Shown here: positions 53,246-62,836 of the stretch, piece by piece
Layout of the letters: each line of letters opens with the position of its first letter
How positions within the stretch are numbered: position 1 is the first letter of the stretch
Notes under the pieces: model-generated
The model's database searches: none
What the model saw: the letters and a program-made list of their open reading frames with translations, nothing else
Told to the model about the DNA's origin: nothing
Assembly: GCF_002310375.3 (NCBI RefSeq)
Contig: NZ_CP023315.3
Coordinates: 1 to 64,000, forward strand
Origin: Caulobacter vibrioides
Lineage (GTDB): Bacteria > Pseudomonadota > Alphaproteobacteria > Caulobacterales > Caulobacteraceae
DNA length: 64,000 bases
Direction of reading: 5' to 3'
Made by a program: the position numbers and the translations under genes

Positions 53246-53674
53246 TCAGTCGTCCAAGCCGCTAGCCGCGTCCTCGGCGGCCATGGATCGCACCAGCTCC
53301 AGGATCCGCCGCCGAACCTTCTGTCGATCGATCTTTGGGAACAGCGTCGCCAGTTCCAGCCCTTCGGGCGTCATCAGGAAATCGTGCGTGAACGGCCCGC
53401 CTTCGTCGGCCATGCCGCCGCCCGCAGCGTCCTCGAGACCCTCGAAGAAGTAGTCGACGGGCGACTGCAGGCTCCTGGCGATTTCATAGAGCTTGCTGGC
53501 GCTGACCCGATTGGCTCCGCGCTCGTACTTCTGGATCTGCTGGAAGGTGAGGCCGAGGTCCTCGGCGAGGCGCTCCTGGCTGACGCCCAGGATCCGACGA
53601 CGCATGCGAATGCGGGCGCCAACATGCAGGTCGACGGGATTGGGGTGGCGTTCGGTGTCCGACGGTTCGCTCAT
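53246..53674 (-). CDS. XRE-family transcriptional regulator
   Basis: DNA-binding protein of 142 residues. The helix-turn-helix lies at about residues 18-75 (VGARIRMRRRILGVSQERLAEDLGLTFQQIQKYERGANRVSASKLYEIARSL), followed by a short C-terminal segment of unknown function (about 80-142) typical of alphaproteobacterial members near metK. I use ATG 53674; a GTG six bases upstream is possible. It lies between lnt and metK on the same strand. Control of metK or of methionine/SAM genes is plausible from position alone. Confidence 0.85.
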   Translation of the reverse strand: MSEPSDTERHPNPVDLHVGARIRMRRRILGVSQERLAEDLGLTFQQIQKYERGANRVSASKLYEIARSLQSPVDYFFEGLEDAAGGGMADEGGPFTHDFLMTPEGLELATLFPKIDRQKVRRRILELVRSMAAEDAASGLDD

Positions 53675-53686
53675 GCCCACGCCAGA

Positions 53687-53712
53687 AGCTGAAACTAGGC
53701 TTTAGTTCAGCT
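53687..53712. promoter_or_regulatory. Inverted repeat upstream of the XRE regulator
   Basis: AGCTGAA (53687-53693) and TTCAGCT (53706-53712) are perfect seven-base arms flanking 12 bases. The element starts 13 bases before the regulator ATG, where an autoregulatory operator or a leader hairpin could lie; it could also be a weak terminator for lnt. Confidence 0.35.
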
Positions 53713-53721
53713 CAAGTTTCA

Positions 53722-55299
53722 CTAGCGCGCAATAGAGGATGAGGTTTTACCGATCCGTAAGCGAGCTGATGCAACCCCTGATATCAGTAAAAGCGCCCAA
53801 AAGGCTGCATCTCCGAAGTCGTCGTAGGGCGTAACCTCACCCACACCTGGTATTTGCGCGTCGATGACGCCGCTTTTTCCTAGGCCCAGCGAAGCTCCGG
53901 GCGCGAGACGGCCGCGTGCGTCGATGACGCCGCTGATTCCGGTGGGCGTGGCGCGTAAAAGCGGCCGGGCGCTTTCGATCGCGCGGTAGCTCGCCAGGTT
54001 CAGATGCTGTGGCGGGCCCGACGTCACGCCAAACCAGGCGTCGTTCGAGACATTGATCAGGGCCCGGACGCTTGGATCTGGCCTGGCCAGGCCGGGGAAC
54101 AGGCTCTCGTAGCAGATCAGCGGTTGAACCAGCAGATCAGGAGATATCCGCAACGGGGCGGGCGCAGGACCCGTAGTGAAGCTGTCGCCAAGATGCGCCA
54201 GGGTCTTGAAGCCGATCGCCGTCAGAAAGCGCTCGGCCGGCAAGTACTCGCCGAACGGCACCAGGCGGTGCTTGTCATAGATCCCGACCAGTTCCAGATC
54301 GCTGGCGCCCCGGCGAAGGGCGACGAGGCTGTTGTAATAGGTCGGGCGATCGACCGCGCCTTCATAGCGATAGCCGCCGATGAGCAAGACCTGGCCCGGG
54401 ACCAGGCTGTCGACAATGGCCTGCCTCACCCATGAGCCGGGCGCGAGATAGTCATTGACCGCCGCGGGCACCGCGCCTTCGGGCCAGATCACGACATCAA
54501 CCGGCTTGTCGGCATAGGGCGTGGCGGTCAGCGAAACATAGGCCTGGACGATCTGAGCAAAGCGCTCGGCGTCCCATTTGAGGTCCTGCTTGATGTCCGC
54601 CTGGACGATGCGCACCGTGGTGGGTCCGCTGGGTCCGACAGGCTTGGACAGAACGAACGCGCCATAGCCATAGAGTGCCACCAAGCCGGCGGCGGCCGCG
54701 CCCAAGGCCAGTCGGCCGGCGCGTCCCTCGCGCCACACCGACGGCGCGCTGGCGATGGCTAACGTGATCCAGGTCAGGCCGTAGGCGCCGACCAGGGCGG
54801 CGGCCTGCGACGGGGCCGAGCCGGCGCGCCAGGTTTCGCCGATGAGGTTCCACGGAAAGCCCGTCAGAATATGACCGCGCGCCCATTCCAGCGCCGCGAA
54901 CGCGCCGGCGAAGGTCAGGATGCGCCAGACGCTCGCTGGCCTCATCCAACGATTGGCCAGGGCGGCGAGACCCCAGAACAGCGCCAAGCCCGCCGCCATC
55001 GCCGAAACCGCGAACGGCGCCATCCACCCGTGGACGGCGGCGTCCACCAGGAAGGCTTCGCCGACCCACCAGGTGCTGAGGCCAAAATAGCCCAGACCCG
55101 CCAACCAGCCCCGCCAGAACGCCGAACGCAGCGGGCGCTCGGCGTCAGCGCCGTCGATCAGATAGAGCAGCGCCGCATAGCCCAGCAGGCCGGGCAAAAA
55201 GCCGAAGGGCGGATGCGCCAACGCCGCCGCCAGGCCTGAGACCAGGGCCAGCAGGGGGCCGCTCCAGCGGCGTTCGCGAAACCGCGCCCAGGCCGTCAC
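53722..55299 (-). CDS. lnt: Apolipoprotein N-acyltransferase
   Basis: Adds the third acyl chain to lipoproteins at the inner membrane. The 525-residue protein has about six membrane segments in the first 215 residues, then a nitrilase-like domain (about 225-485): WPEGAVPA (catalytic glutamate), KHRLVPFGEYLPAERF (lysine), LICYESLFPG (catalytic cysteine) and NVSNDAWFG. The start is GTG 55299, overlapping the stop of the CBS protein gene by four bases. The C-terminus anchors in the membrane. Confidence 0.94.
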   Translation of the reverse strand: MTAWARFRERRWSGPLLALVSGLAAALAHPPFGFLPGLLGYAALLYLIDGADAERPLRSAFWRGWLAGLGYFGLSTWWVGEAFLVDAAVHGWMAPFAVSAMAAGLALFWGLAALANRWMRPASVWRILTFAGAFAALEWARGHILTGFPWNLIGETWRAGSAPSQAAALVGAYGLTWITLAIASAPSVWREGRAGRLALGAAAAGLVALYGYGAFVLSKPVGPSGPTTVRIVQADIKQDLKWDAERFAQIVQAYVSLTATPYADKPVDVVIWPEGAVPAAVNDYLAPGSWVRQAIVDSLVPGQVLLIGGYRYEGAVDRPTYYNSLVALRRGASDLELVGIYDKHRLVPFGEYLPAERFLTAIGFKTLAHLGDSFTTGPAPAPLRISPDLLVQPLICYESLFPGLARPDPSVRALINVSNDAWFGVTSGPPQHLNLASYRAIESARPLLRATPTGISGVIDARGRLAPGASLGLGKSGVIDAQIPGVGEVTPYDDFGDAAFWALLLISGVASARLRIGKTSSSIAR

Positions 55300-56210
55300 G
55301 AGAGCCTTGCGTCGAGCGGGGCGCCGTCCACGGCGGTCTCTGACGGTCGGGAAGGACCGCCCCGAACACGAATGCGCCGCACCCGACGCGGATCGGCCTC
55401 GACCACTTCGAACTCGAAGCCGTCGGGATGGGCGATCACCTCGCCCCGCTGCGGCACGCGTCCGGCCAGGGCGACGACCAGCCCGGCGACGGTGTCGATA
55501 TCCTCGTCCATGTCGGGCGGCGCCAGATCATGGTTCAGCGCCGCCTCCAGCTCCTCCAGCGGCGCGCGGGCGTCAGCGTCGAACACTCCGCCCGGGCGGG
55601 CCACCACCGCGACGGCGGTGGCGTCGTCGTGCTCATCGTCGATCTCGCTGACGACCGCTTCGATCAGGTCCTCCATCGAGACCAGGCCGTCGGTGCCGCC
55701 GAACTCGTCGATCACGAGGGCCATGTGGATTCGGCTGGTGCGCATGCGGAGCAGGAGGTCGGCGGCCTTCATGGAAGCGGGCACGTACAACGCGTCACGG
55801 CGCAGCTTGTTCAACACCGGATCGGCGGGCGCGGGCCGTTTGGCCTCGTCGGCCAGCAAGCGGAACACATCCTTGACGTGGACGACGCCGACGGGGTCGT
55901 CGAGAGTCTCGCGATAGATGGGCATCCGCGAATGCTCGGCCTCGGCGAACTGGGCCGCCACCGCCTCGAACGGCGTCGAGAGCTCGACGGCGACGATGTC
56001 GGCGCGCGGCGTCATCACATCGGCGACCCGCAGGCTCTGGAATGCCTCGGCCTGATCCACCAGGTCGACTACGCCCGCAGACCCCGCGGTTTCGGGCGGG
56101 CGAGGGGGCTCGCCGCCGCCCATCAGTTGCCTGCGCATATGGCGAAAGAACGCCCGCACGCCCCGGCTTCGTCGGGCGGCGGGCTGTTGACTAGGCTCGT
56201 CGCTGGGCAT
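55296..56210 (-). CDS. CorC/TlyC-like CBS-domain protein
   Basis: A soluble 304-residue protein of the CorC family: two CBS domains (about 60-205; VADVMTPRADIVAVE opens the first, LALVIDEFGGTDGLVSMEDLIEAVVSEIDDEHD closes the second) and a C-terminal CorC_HlyC transporter-associated domain (about 215-290, DIDTVAGLVVALAGRVPQRGEVIAHPDGFEFEVVEADPRRVRRIRV). Unlike membrane CorB-type relatives it lacks a DUF21 domain. A role in Mg/Co efflux or membrane stress is known for some members. It is coupled to lnt and follows ybeY after eight bases, as in many bacteria. Confidence 0.9.
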   Translation of the reverse strand: MPSDEPSQQPAARRSRGVRAFFRHMRRQLMGGGEPPRPPETAGSAGVVDLVDQAEAFQSLRVADVMTPRADIVAVELSTPFEAVAAQFAEAEHSRMPIYRETLDDPVGVVHVKDVFRLLADEAKRPAPADPVLNKLRRDALYVPASMKAADLLLRMRTSRIHMALVIDEFGGTDGLVSMEDLIEAVVSEIDDEHDDATAVAVVARPGGVFDADARAPLEELEAALNHDLAPPDMDEDIDTVAGLVVALAGRVPQRGEVIAHPDGFEFEVVEADPRRVRRIRVRGGPSRPSETAVDGAPLDARLS

Positions 56211-56218
56211 GGCCCTGG

Positions 56219-56692
56219 TCAGCGTCCCTCTTCATCGCTGGCGTATGGGTCCGGAACGTCCAGACCCGCCAGGATTTCGCGTTCGAGCGCTTCCATGGCT
56301 TCCGCCTCGTCGTCGCGCTCGTGATCATATCCTAGGAGATGAAGCACGCCGTGCGCCACCAGATGTTGCAGATGGTGGGCCAGCGGCTTGCCCTGTTCGG
56401 CCGCTTCGCGCGCGCAGACCCCATAGGCCAGGGCGATATCGCCGATCTGACCCTCCGGATTGGGCGGGGAGGGGAAGGACAGGACGTTGGTCGCATAGTC
56501 CTTCTGACGGAACTCGCGGTTCAGCGCCTGAACGCTGTCGTCATCGGTCAGCAGGATCACGATCCCGTGGCCTTCGATGTCCTCATGGGCGTCCAGCACG
56601 GCCTGGGCGGCGCGCCAGACCAGGGCCTCGGTCTCGGCCTCCGCCGTCGTCCAGGCCTCGTCCTCGATCTCGATATCAACGGTAAGGGTCAT
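56219..56692 (-). CDS. ybeY: Endoribonuclease YbeY
   Basis: Metal-dependent RNase for 16S rRNA 3'-end maturation and 70S quality control. The 157-residue form from ATG 56692 has the zinc triad HGVLHLLGYDH near residue 118-128, and NREFRQKDYATNVLSFP upstream, both diagnostic. The ATG lies one base beyond the phoH stop; a longer frame to 56728 would overlap phoH. The phoH-ybeY-corC-lnt order is conserved. Confidence 0.94.
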   Translation of the reverse strand: MTLTVDIEIEDEAWTTAEAETEALVWRAAQAVLDAHEDIEGHGIVILLTDDDSVQALNREFRQKDYATNVLSFPSPPNPEGQIGDIALAYGVCAREAAEQGKPLAHHLQHLVAHGVLHLLGYDHERDDEAEAMEALEREILAGLDVPDPYASDEEGR

Positions 56693-56693
56693 G

Positions 56694-57634
56694 TTACCGG
56701 GGAGTACTCTGCGCCGCGTCCGCGTCATAGGCCTTGACGATGCGTTCGACGAGCGGGTGGCGCACGACGTCGGAGGCGGTGAAGCGCGACACCGCCACGC
56801 CCTCGACGCCTTCCAGGATCGACACGGCGTGGGCTAGGCCGGAGTCACGCGGATTGAGCAGATCCACCTGGGTCGGATCGCCGGTGACGACCATGCGCGC
56901 GCCCTCGCCGATGCGGGTCAGCACCATCTTCATCTGCAGCCGCGAGCAGTTCTGAGCCTCGTCGACGATGACGAATGCATGCGCCAGCGTGCGACCGCGC
57001 ATGAAGGCGATCGGGGCGACCTCGATCTCCAGTTTCTCGCGGCGGCGGCGCAGCTGGTCCGCGCCCATGATGTCGGTCAGGGCCTCCCAGACCGGCGCCA
57101 TATAGGGATCGACCTTCTCGTTCAGGTCGCCCGGAAGAAATCCGAGTTTTTCGCCGGCCTCGACGGCGGGGCGGGTGACGATCAGGCGATCGACTTCGCC
57201 CCGCATCAGCATGCCCGCGCCATGGGCCACGGCCAGGAAGGTCTTGCCGGTGCCGGCGGGGCCCAGGCCAAAGACCAGCGGGTGGGTCGCCATCCGCTCC
57301 AGGTACTGCGCCTGGCTCTTGGTCTTGGGCGAGACATTGCCCTTGCGCACCGCGCGGGGCGAGGCCTGACCGCTGGTCTCGTGCGCGCCGCCGATGGCGA
57401 TCCGTACATCGGCCTCGACCACTTCCTCGCCGGCGTCGGCGCGGGCGGCCAGGGTCTGCAGCGCGCGCTTGGCGCTGGTGCGGCCGCGCGCGTCGCCGGT
57501 CAGGGTGACGCCGCCGCCCGGCGTCTCGATCAGCACCTTGAAGGCGTCTTCGATCAGGGCCGCGTGACGGCCGCTGGGGCCCGAGACGGCGTGGACCGCG
57601 TCGTCGGACAGCGGCAGGAACTCAGGGGTGCGAC

Positions 57635-57638
<4 letters not shown>
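56694..57638 (-). CDS. phoH: PhoH family ATPase
   Basis: Cytoplasmic P-loop ATPase of 314 residues. Walker [13 protein letters not shown] is near residue 127-138, Walker B ahead of [35 protein letters not shown]. An N-terminal extension resembles the KH-like region of PhoL. Function is uncertain; an RNA-related role with YbeY is suggested by their constant pairing. The start overlaps the miaB stop by four bases. Confidence 0.9.
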
Positions 57639-58981
<1,343 letters not shown>

Positions 58982-59042
58982 GCGGCGAGGTTATGGGGGT
59001 GAGAGGCCCGGTGTGCAAGGGTGGCGGGGTCGCAGCGCGTCT

Positions 59043-59163
59043 CCTTCTCCCCTTGTGGGAGAAGGTGGGCCGCGTCAGCGGCTCGGATGAGGGGTTTCTC
59101 GGTAGGGCCCGCTCGACCCCTCATCCGTCGCTTCGCGACACCTTCTCCCGCAAGGGGAGAAGG
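59043..59163. repeat. Palindromic intergenic repeat, CCTTCTCCCCTTG family
   Basis: CCTTCTCCCCTTG (59043-59055) and CAAGGGGAGAAGG (59151-59163) are perfect 13-base inverted arms. GGATGAGGGG (59085-59094) and CCCCTCATCC (59117-59126) make an inner pair. It lies between miaB and fur on the minus strand. A lone arm recurs at 41365-41377. Confidence 0.75.
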
Positions 59164-59170
59164 GCTGGAC

Positions 59171-59578
59171 TTACTCCTCCAGCGGCATTCCGTAGAGCTC
59201 GAGGCGGTGGTCGATCAGCTTGTAGCCGAGCTTCTTGGCGATCGCGTGCTGCAGGGCCTCGATCTCCTCGTCCACGAACTCGACGACCTTGCCGGTCTTC
59301 ATGTCGATCAGGTGGTCGTGGTGGTGGTCCGGGCTCTGCTCGTAACGCGAGCGGCCGTCGCGGAAGTCGTGGCGCTCGATGATGCCGCTTTCTTCGAACA
59401 GACGTACCGTGCGGTAGACCGTGGCGATCGAGATGTGCGGATCGATGGCGTGGGCGCGGCGGTGCAGCTCCTCGACGTCCGGATGGTCCTCGGCCGACGA
59501 CAGCACGCGTGCGATGACCCGACGCTGGTCGGTCATGCGCATGCCTTTTTCGATACAGGCCTTTTCGAGTCGATCCAC
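59171..59578 (-). CDS. fur: Ferric uptake regulator Fur
   Basis: Iron-responsive repressor of 135 residues. The winged-helix part has MRMTDQRRVIARVL, HISIATVYRTVRLFEESGIIERHDF; the dimer/metal part has the histidine cluster DHHHDHLIDMKTGKVVEFVDEEIE. It lacks the CxxC pair found in E. coli Fur (DMKTGK stands in place of CLDCGK), so no structural zinc-cysteine site. The nearest Fur-type target seen here is the box at 34173-34196. Confidence 0.9.
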   Translation of the reverse strand: MDRLEKACIEKGMRMTDQRRVIARVLSSAEDHPDVEELHRRAHAIDPHISIATVYRTVRLFEESGIIERHDFRDGRSRYEQSPDHHHDHLIDMKTGKVVEFVDEEIEALQHAIAKKLGYKLIDHRLELYGMPLEE

Positions 59579-59623
59579 GGCGGAGCCTCCGTCTGAGTCG
59601 CCGGCAAGATAGGCGGTAGACCC

Positions 59624-60076
59624 TTAAGTGTTAAGCGCCCGTCGCATCACCAGCGCGTCCTTGGCCCCATCGGGATGGGGATAATAGCCCTTGCGCAAAC
59701 CCACCTTGAGGAAGCCGGTGGTCTGGTACAGCGCGATGGCGGCGAGGTTGTCGGCGGCGACCTCCAGAAACATCGCCTCGGCCTTGGTCTCGGCGGCGAT
59801 CCCGGCGGCCACCGCGACCAGGGCCGCGCCCCAGCCGCGCCGACGGGCGGCGGGATCGACCGCTACGGTCAGGATTTCGGCCTCGCCGGCGATCGAGCGG
59901 CACAGGATGAAGCCCTTGGCCTCCGCCGGCTCGCCCGCCTCGCCAAGGATCGCGAAAGCGCCTGGGGACTTCAGCAGGTCGTCGAACTCCAGCGCCGTCC
60001 AGGGGCGATCGAAGGCCTTGTCGTGCAGGTCGGCGAGATCGAAGGCGGCTTCGGAGCCGACGGGACGCAGGTTCAT
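59624..60076 (-). CDS. rimI: Ribosomal-protein-alanine N-acetyltransferase RimI-like (GNAT)
   Basis: GNAT acetyltransferase of 150 residues, with ILTVAVDPAARRRGWGAALVAV as the acetyl-CoA loop near residue 69-90 and LEVAADNLAAIALYQTTGFLKVGLRKGYY near 104-130, the pattern of RimI proteins that acetylate the N-terminal alanine of bS18. It lies beside tsaB, the usual partner. It ends 45 bases before the fur start. Confidence 0.85.
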   Translation of the reverse strand: MNLRPVGSEAAFDLADLHDKAFDRPWTALEFDDLLKSPGAFAILGEAGEPAEAKGFILCRSIAGEAEILTVAVDPAARRRGWGAALVAVAAGIAAETKAEAMFLEVAADNLAAIALYQTTGFLKVGLRKGYYPHPDGAKDALVMRRALNT

Positions 60077-60083
60077 GATCAGC

Positions 60084-60719
60084 CTAGGCGGCGGGCAGGG
60101 TTGCGTAAGGCGCGCGCAGATACAGCGGCCGGGGCGCGTGGGTCGGGGCGGGTCGGCCCGCCGCCAGGCGCGCCACGGCCACGGGATCGGGCGCGGCGGG
60201 GGTCAGGATCACCGCCCCCCTCATGGTGTCGGCCAGCAACGGCGCGCCTGAGCCGATCAGGGTCGCCGGGCCGCCGGAATACAGCTCAACGAGGCGCGCT
60301 GAGGCTTCGCCAAGGCCCAGGGCGTCGGGCGCCATCACGGCTGCACCATCGACGAAGGCCTGCATATAGACCTGCTCCATGCGCGCATCGATCAGGGCGA
60401 CGGCGAAGCCCTTGGTCCCGAACGCCAGGCTCTCCAGCGTATTGACCCCCACGCACGGGATGGAGAGCGCGGTGGCCAGGCCCTTGGCGAAGGCCAGGCC
60501 CACACGCAGGCCGGTGAAGGAGCCGGGTCCCACCGTCACGGCGATCCGCGACAGGTCCGTGAACGCGACGCCCGCCTCTGCGGCGGTCTCGCGCGCCAGG
60601 ATCCCGATGCGCTCCTGGTGGCCCCGGGTCATCGGTTCGGTTCGCATGGCCAGCACGCGGTCGCCGTCGAGGATGGCGACCGAGCTGGCGCCCAGGCAGG
60701 TGTCGATCGACAGGATCAT
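60084..60719 (-). CDS. tsaB: tRNA threonylcarbamoyladenosine biosynthesis protein TsaB
   Basis: Non-catalytic partner of TsaD in making t6A37 of tRNAs. The 211-residue protein has the ASKHA N-terminus ILSIDTCLGASSVAILDG and VTVGPGSFTGLRVGLAFAKGLA near residue 62-84, the family hallmarks. The rimI gene begins seven bases after its stop. Confidence 0.93.
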   Translation of the reverse strand: MILSIDTCLGASSVAILDGDRVLAMRTEPMTRGHQERIGILARETAAEAGVAFTDLSRIAVTVGPGSFTGLRVGLAFAKGLATALSIPCVGVNTLESLAFGTKGFAVALIDARMEQVYMQAFVDGAAVMAPDALGLGEASARLVELYSGGPATLIGSGAPLLADTMRGAVILTPAAPDPVAVARLAAGRPAPTHAPRPLYLRAPYATLPAA

Positions 60720-60722
60720 GGC

Positions 60723-61337
60723 TCAGGCCGCGCCGACGACGGCGCCCTCGGCGGGACGCCAGATCAGGGTGTTGAGCTGACCCTTGGCCTTCAGCGTCGC
60801 CTCCGGCGGCAGCTCAGGCTTGGTCCAGCCGGGAACGCCGAAGACGTACGACACCTGCGGGGCGTCAGGGCGCACGCAGATCGTCATGTTGACCTCGCGG
60901 CCTTCGCCCGCCCGGCACTGGTCGGCGGTGAAGCCAAGATCGCCCCACTTGGCCAGCAACTGTTCGTCCTTGGGCCCGCGCGCGTCGCCCGCCTCGACGC
61001 GGACATAGGCGATGTCGCCCTCGTCGCGCTTGCCGATCTCGGCCAGCGGCGTGTTGTCCTGTTCGAGGGTGATGATCGGCTGGGCCGGGCCGTCGCCCGA
61101 CTGCAGGAAGGCCTGTTCGACCTTGGCCTTGGGGAAGAGCAACTTCAGGGTGGCGAGGTCAAAGGCCACCGCGCTGGTGATCGGGCCGACCCCGTCGTTG
61201 CTGATTTTCAGGGGGCCGCCCGCGTAGGGCGCAATGGCCACGGTGACCGGGCCCTTGGCGCTGTCGTCGGTCTTGGCGGGACCGCAGGCGGCCAGAAGCA
61301 GCAGTGGCAGGGCGAGGTAGCTGTGGCGGGGGGTCAT
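60723..61337 (-). CDS. Hypothetical lipoprotein
   Basis: A lipoprotein of 204 residues with a lipobox LLAAC and a mature part of unknown family. Two cysteines in DQCRAGEGREVNMTICVRP may pair. ATG 61337 has AAGGGGGG just upstream; longer frames run through a palindromic repeat and are not supported. It ends three bases before the tsaB start and so heads the tsaB-rimI run. Confidence 0.7.
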   Translation of the reverse strand: MTPRHSYLALPLLLLAACGPAKTDDSAKGPVTVAIAPYAGGPLKISNDGVGPITSAVAFDLATLKLLFPKAKVEQAFLQSGDGPAQPIITLEQDNTPLAEIGKRDEGDIAYVRVEAGDARGPKDEQLLAKWGDLGFTADQCRAGEGREVNMTICVRPDAPQVSYVFGVPGWTKPELPPEATLKAKGQLNTLIWRPAEGAVVGAA

Positions 61338-61379
61338 GACCCCCCTTCTAGCCAATGTGCATGACATGCACAAAATCCT

Positions 61380-61480
61380 TGTCATCCCGGCCGCAGCGCA
61401 GCGAAGAGCCGGGACCGCAACAGGCTCGGCGCTTCCGGCGATCCCGGCTCGGCGCGCCAAGGCGCCGGGCCGGGATGACA
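61380..61480. repeat. Palindromic intergenic repeat, GTCATCCCG family (second copy)
   Basis: TGTCATCCCGGCC (61380-61392) and GGCCGGGATGACA (61468-61480) are perfect inverted arms, with further CCGGG/CCCGG pairing inside. Same termini as the element at 35085-35196. It lies between the nitroreductase and lipoprotein genes. Confidence 0.75.
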
Positions 61481-61485
61481 GGTTT

Positions 61486-62073
61486 TTACAGAATCTTGGC
61501 GGCTTCGTCGAAGTCCAGGCGCGGGTTGCGCGGGAACAGGCCTTCGTCCGTGCCGTGGCCGATCGAGACGATGAAGTTGCTCTTGATGTTCGTCCCCGCG
61601 AAGAACTCGGCGTCGACGGCGGCGTTGTCAAAGCCCGACATCGGACCGACATCCAGGCCCAGCGCCCGCGCGGCGATCATGAAATAGCCGCCCTGCAGCG
61701 AGCTGTTGCGCAGCGCGCCCCACTCCTTGGCCACGGGGTCGCTGAACCAGTCCTTGGCGCCGGGCGCGTGCGGGAACAGCTTGGGCAGGGTTTGCGGGAA
61801 ATCCAGGTCATAGCCGATGATGACCGTGCACGGCGCCTGCAGGATCTTGGGCCCGTTCGAGCCGGACGACAGCTTGGCCAGGCGTTCCTTGGCCTCGGCC
61901 GAGGTCACGAAATAGAAGCGGGCGGGGCTGCCGTTGGCCGCCGTCGGACCAAACTTGGTCAGCGCATAGAGCTCGCGCAGGACGCTCTCGGGCAGGGGCT
62001 CGGGGTTCCAGCCGTTGTAGCTGCGAGCCTGCGTGAACAACTGGTCGAGCGTGGCGTCTTCAAGCTTGGCCAT
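61486..62073 (-). CDS. Nitroreductase-family protein, RutE-like (malonic semialdehyde reductase)
   Basis: FMN-dependent nitroreductase-fold enzyme of 195 residues with the RutE-type start [14 protein letters not shown] and [15 protein letters not shown] near residue 40; [25 protein letters not shown] is the FMN-binding region. RutE reduces malonic semialdehyde in the Rut pyrimidine pathway, but no other rut gene is nearby, so this may be a paralogue with a different reductase role. Confidence 0.8.
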   Translation of the reverse strand: MAKLEDATLDQLFTQARSYNGWNPEPLPESVLRELYALTKFGPTAANGSPARFYFVTSAEAKERLAKLSSGSNGPKILQAPCTVIIGYDLDFPQTLPKLFPHAPGAKDWFSDPVAKEWGALRNSSLQGGYFMIAARALGLDVGPMSGFDNAAVDAEFFAGTNIKSNFIVSIGHGTDEGLFPRNPRLDFDEAAKIL

Positions 62074-62142
62074 GGGAGGTCCTTTCCGTAACTGCAGAGG
62101 TTACGATATAGCGGCCCGAAAGGGCGGATCAACCTGGAAAGG

Positions 62143-62715
62143 TCAGAGCGTCTGCTCGACCCGCGTCACTTCGGGGACGTAGTGCTTGAGCATGTTCTCG
62201 ACGCCGGACTTGAGGGTCGCCGACGAAGACGGACAGCCCGAACAGGCGCCGCGCATGTGCAGCCACACCACGCCGGTCTGCGGCTCGAACCGTGAAAAGA
62301 CGATGTCGCCGCCGTCCTGAGCCACAGCCGGGCGGATGCGGGTGTCGAGCAGTTCCTTGATCTCGGCGACGATCTGCGAGGTCTCCTCGTCGTAGTCGCC
62401 CTCGTCATGGCCGCCGCTCTCGGCGTTCTGGTCCAGCAGCAGCGGACGGCCGCTGGTGAAGTGGTCCATGATCGCCGCCAGGATCGGCGCCTTCAGGTGC
62501 GGCCACTGGGCGTCCTCGCCCTTGGTCACGGTCAGGAAATCGGGGCCGAAAAACACCCGCGTCACATCGCCGAGGTCGAACAGCGCCTTGGCCAGCGGCG
62601 AGGCGTCGCCCTCTTCAGGCGTGCGGAATTCGCGCGCGCCCTCACCCAGCACTTCGCGGCCGGGAAGGAACTTCAGGACCTCGGGATTGGGCGTGGTTTC
62701 GGTCTGAATGAACAT
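62143..62715 (-). CDS. NifU-domain iron-sulfur scaffold protein
   Basis: A 190-residue protein with an N-terminal Nfu_N domain (MFIQTETTPNPEVLKFLPGREV, about 1-90) and a C-terminal NifU domain (about 110-185) with the cluster-binding CxxC in MRGACSGCPSSSATLKSGVENML. It is a late-acting iron-sulfur carrier. ATG 62715 starts the family-typical sequence; an upstream frame to 62838 adds nonconserved residues. Divergent from the P450 gene. Confidence 0.93.
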   Translation of the reverse strand: MFIQTETTPNPEVLKFLPGREVLGEGAREFRTPEEGDASPLAKALFDLGDVTRVFFGPDFLTVTKGEDAQWPHLKAPILAAIMDHFTSGRPLLLDQNAESGGHDEGDYDEETSQIVAEIKELLDTRIRPAVAQDGGDIVFSRFEPQTGVVWLHMRGACSGCPSSSATLKSGVENMLKHYVPEVTRVEQTL

Positions 62716-62836
62716 GCGCCTGAAATGGACCTCGCGATGTCGTGACGCAAGGGCGTCGAAAGCATGCATTTTAAAAGTGACACAGGCGTCATTTTCTGGC
62801 GTGATGTCGCAAAACACCGATCCGCGGGAGGATCTC

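Noticed and set aside
59634..59645. TTAA pairs near the end of rimI
   Set aside because: The two TTAA are three bases apart and do not make a CtrA box.
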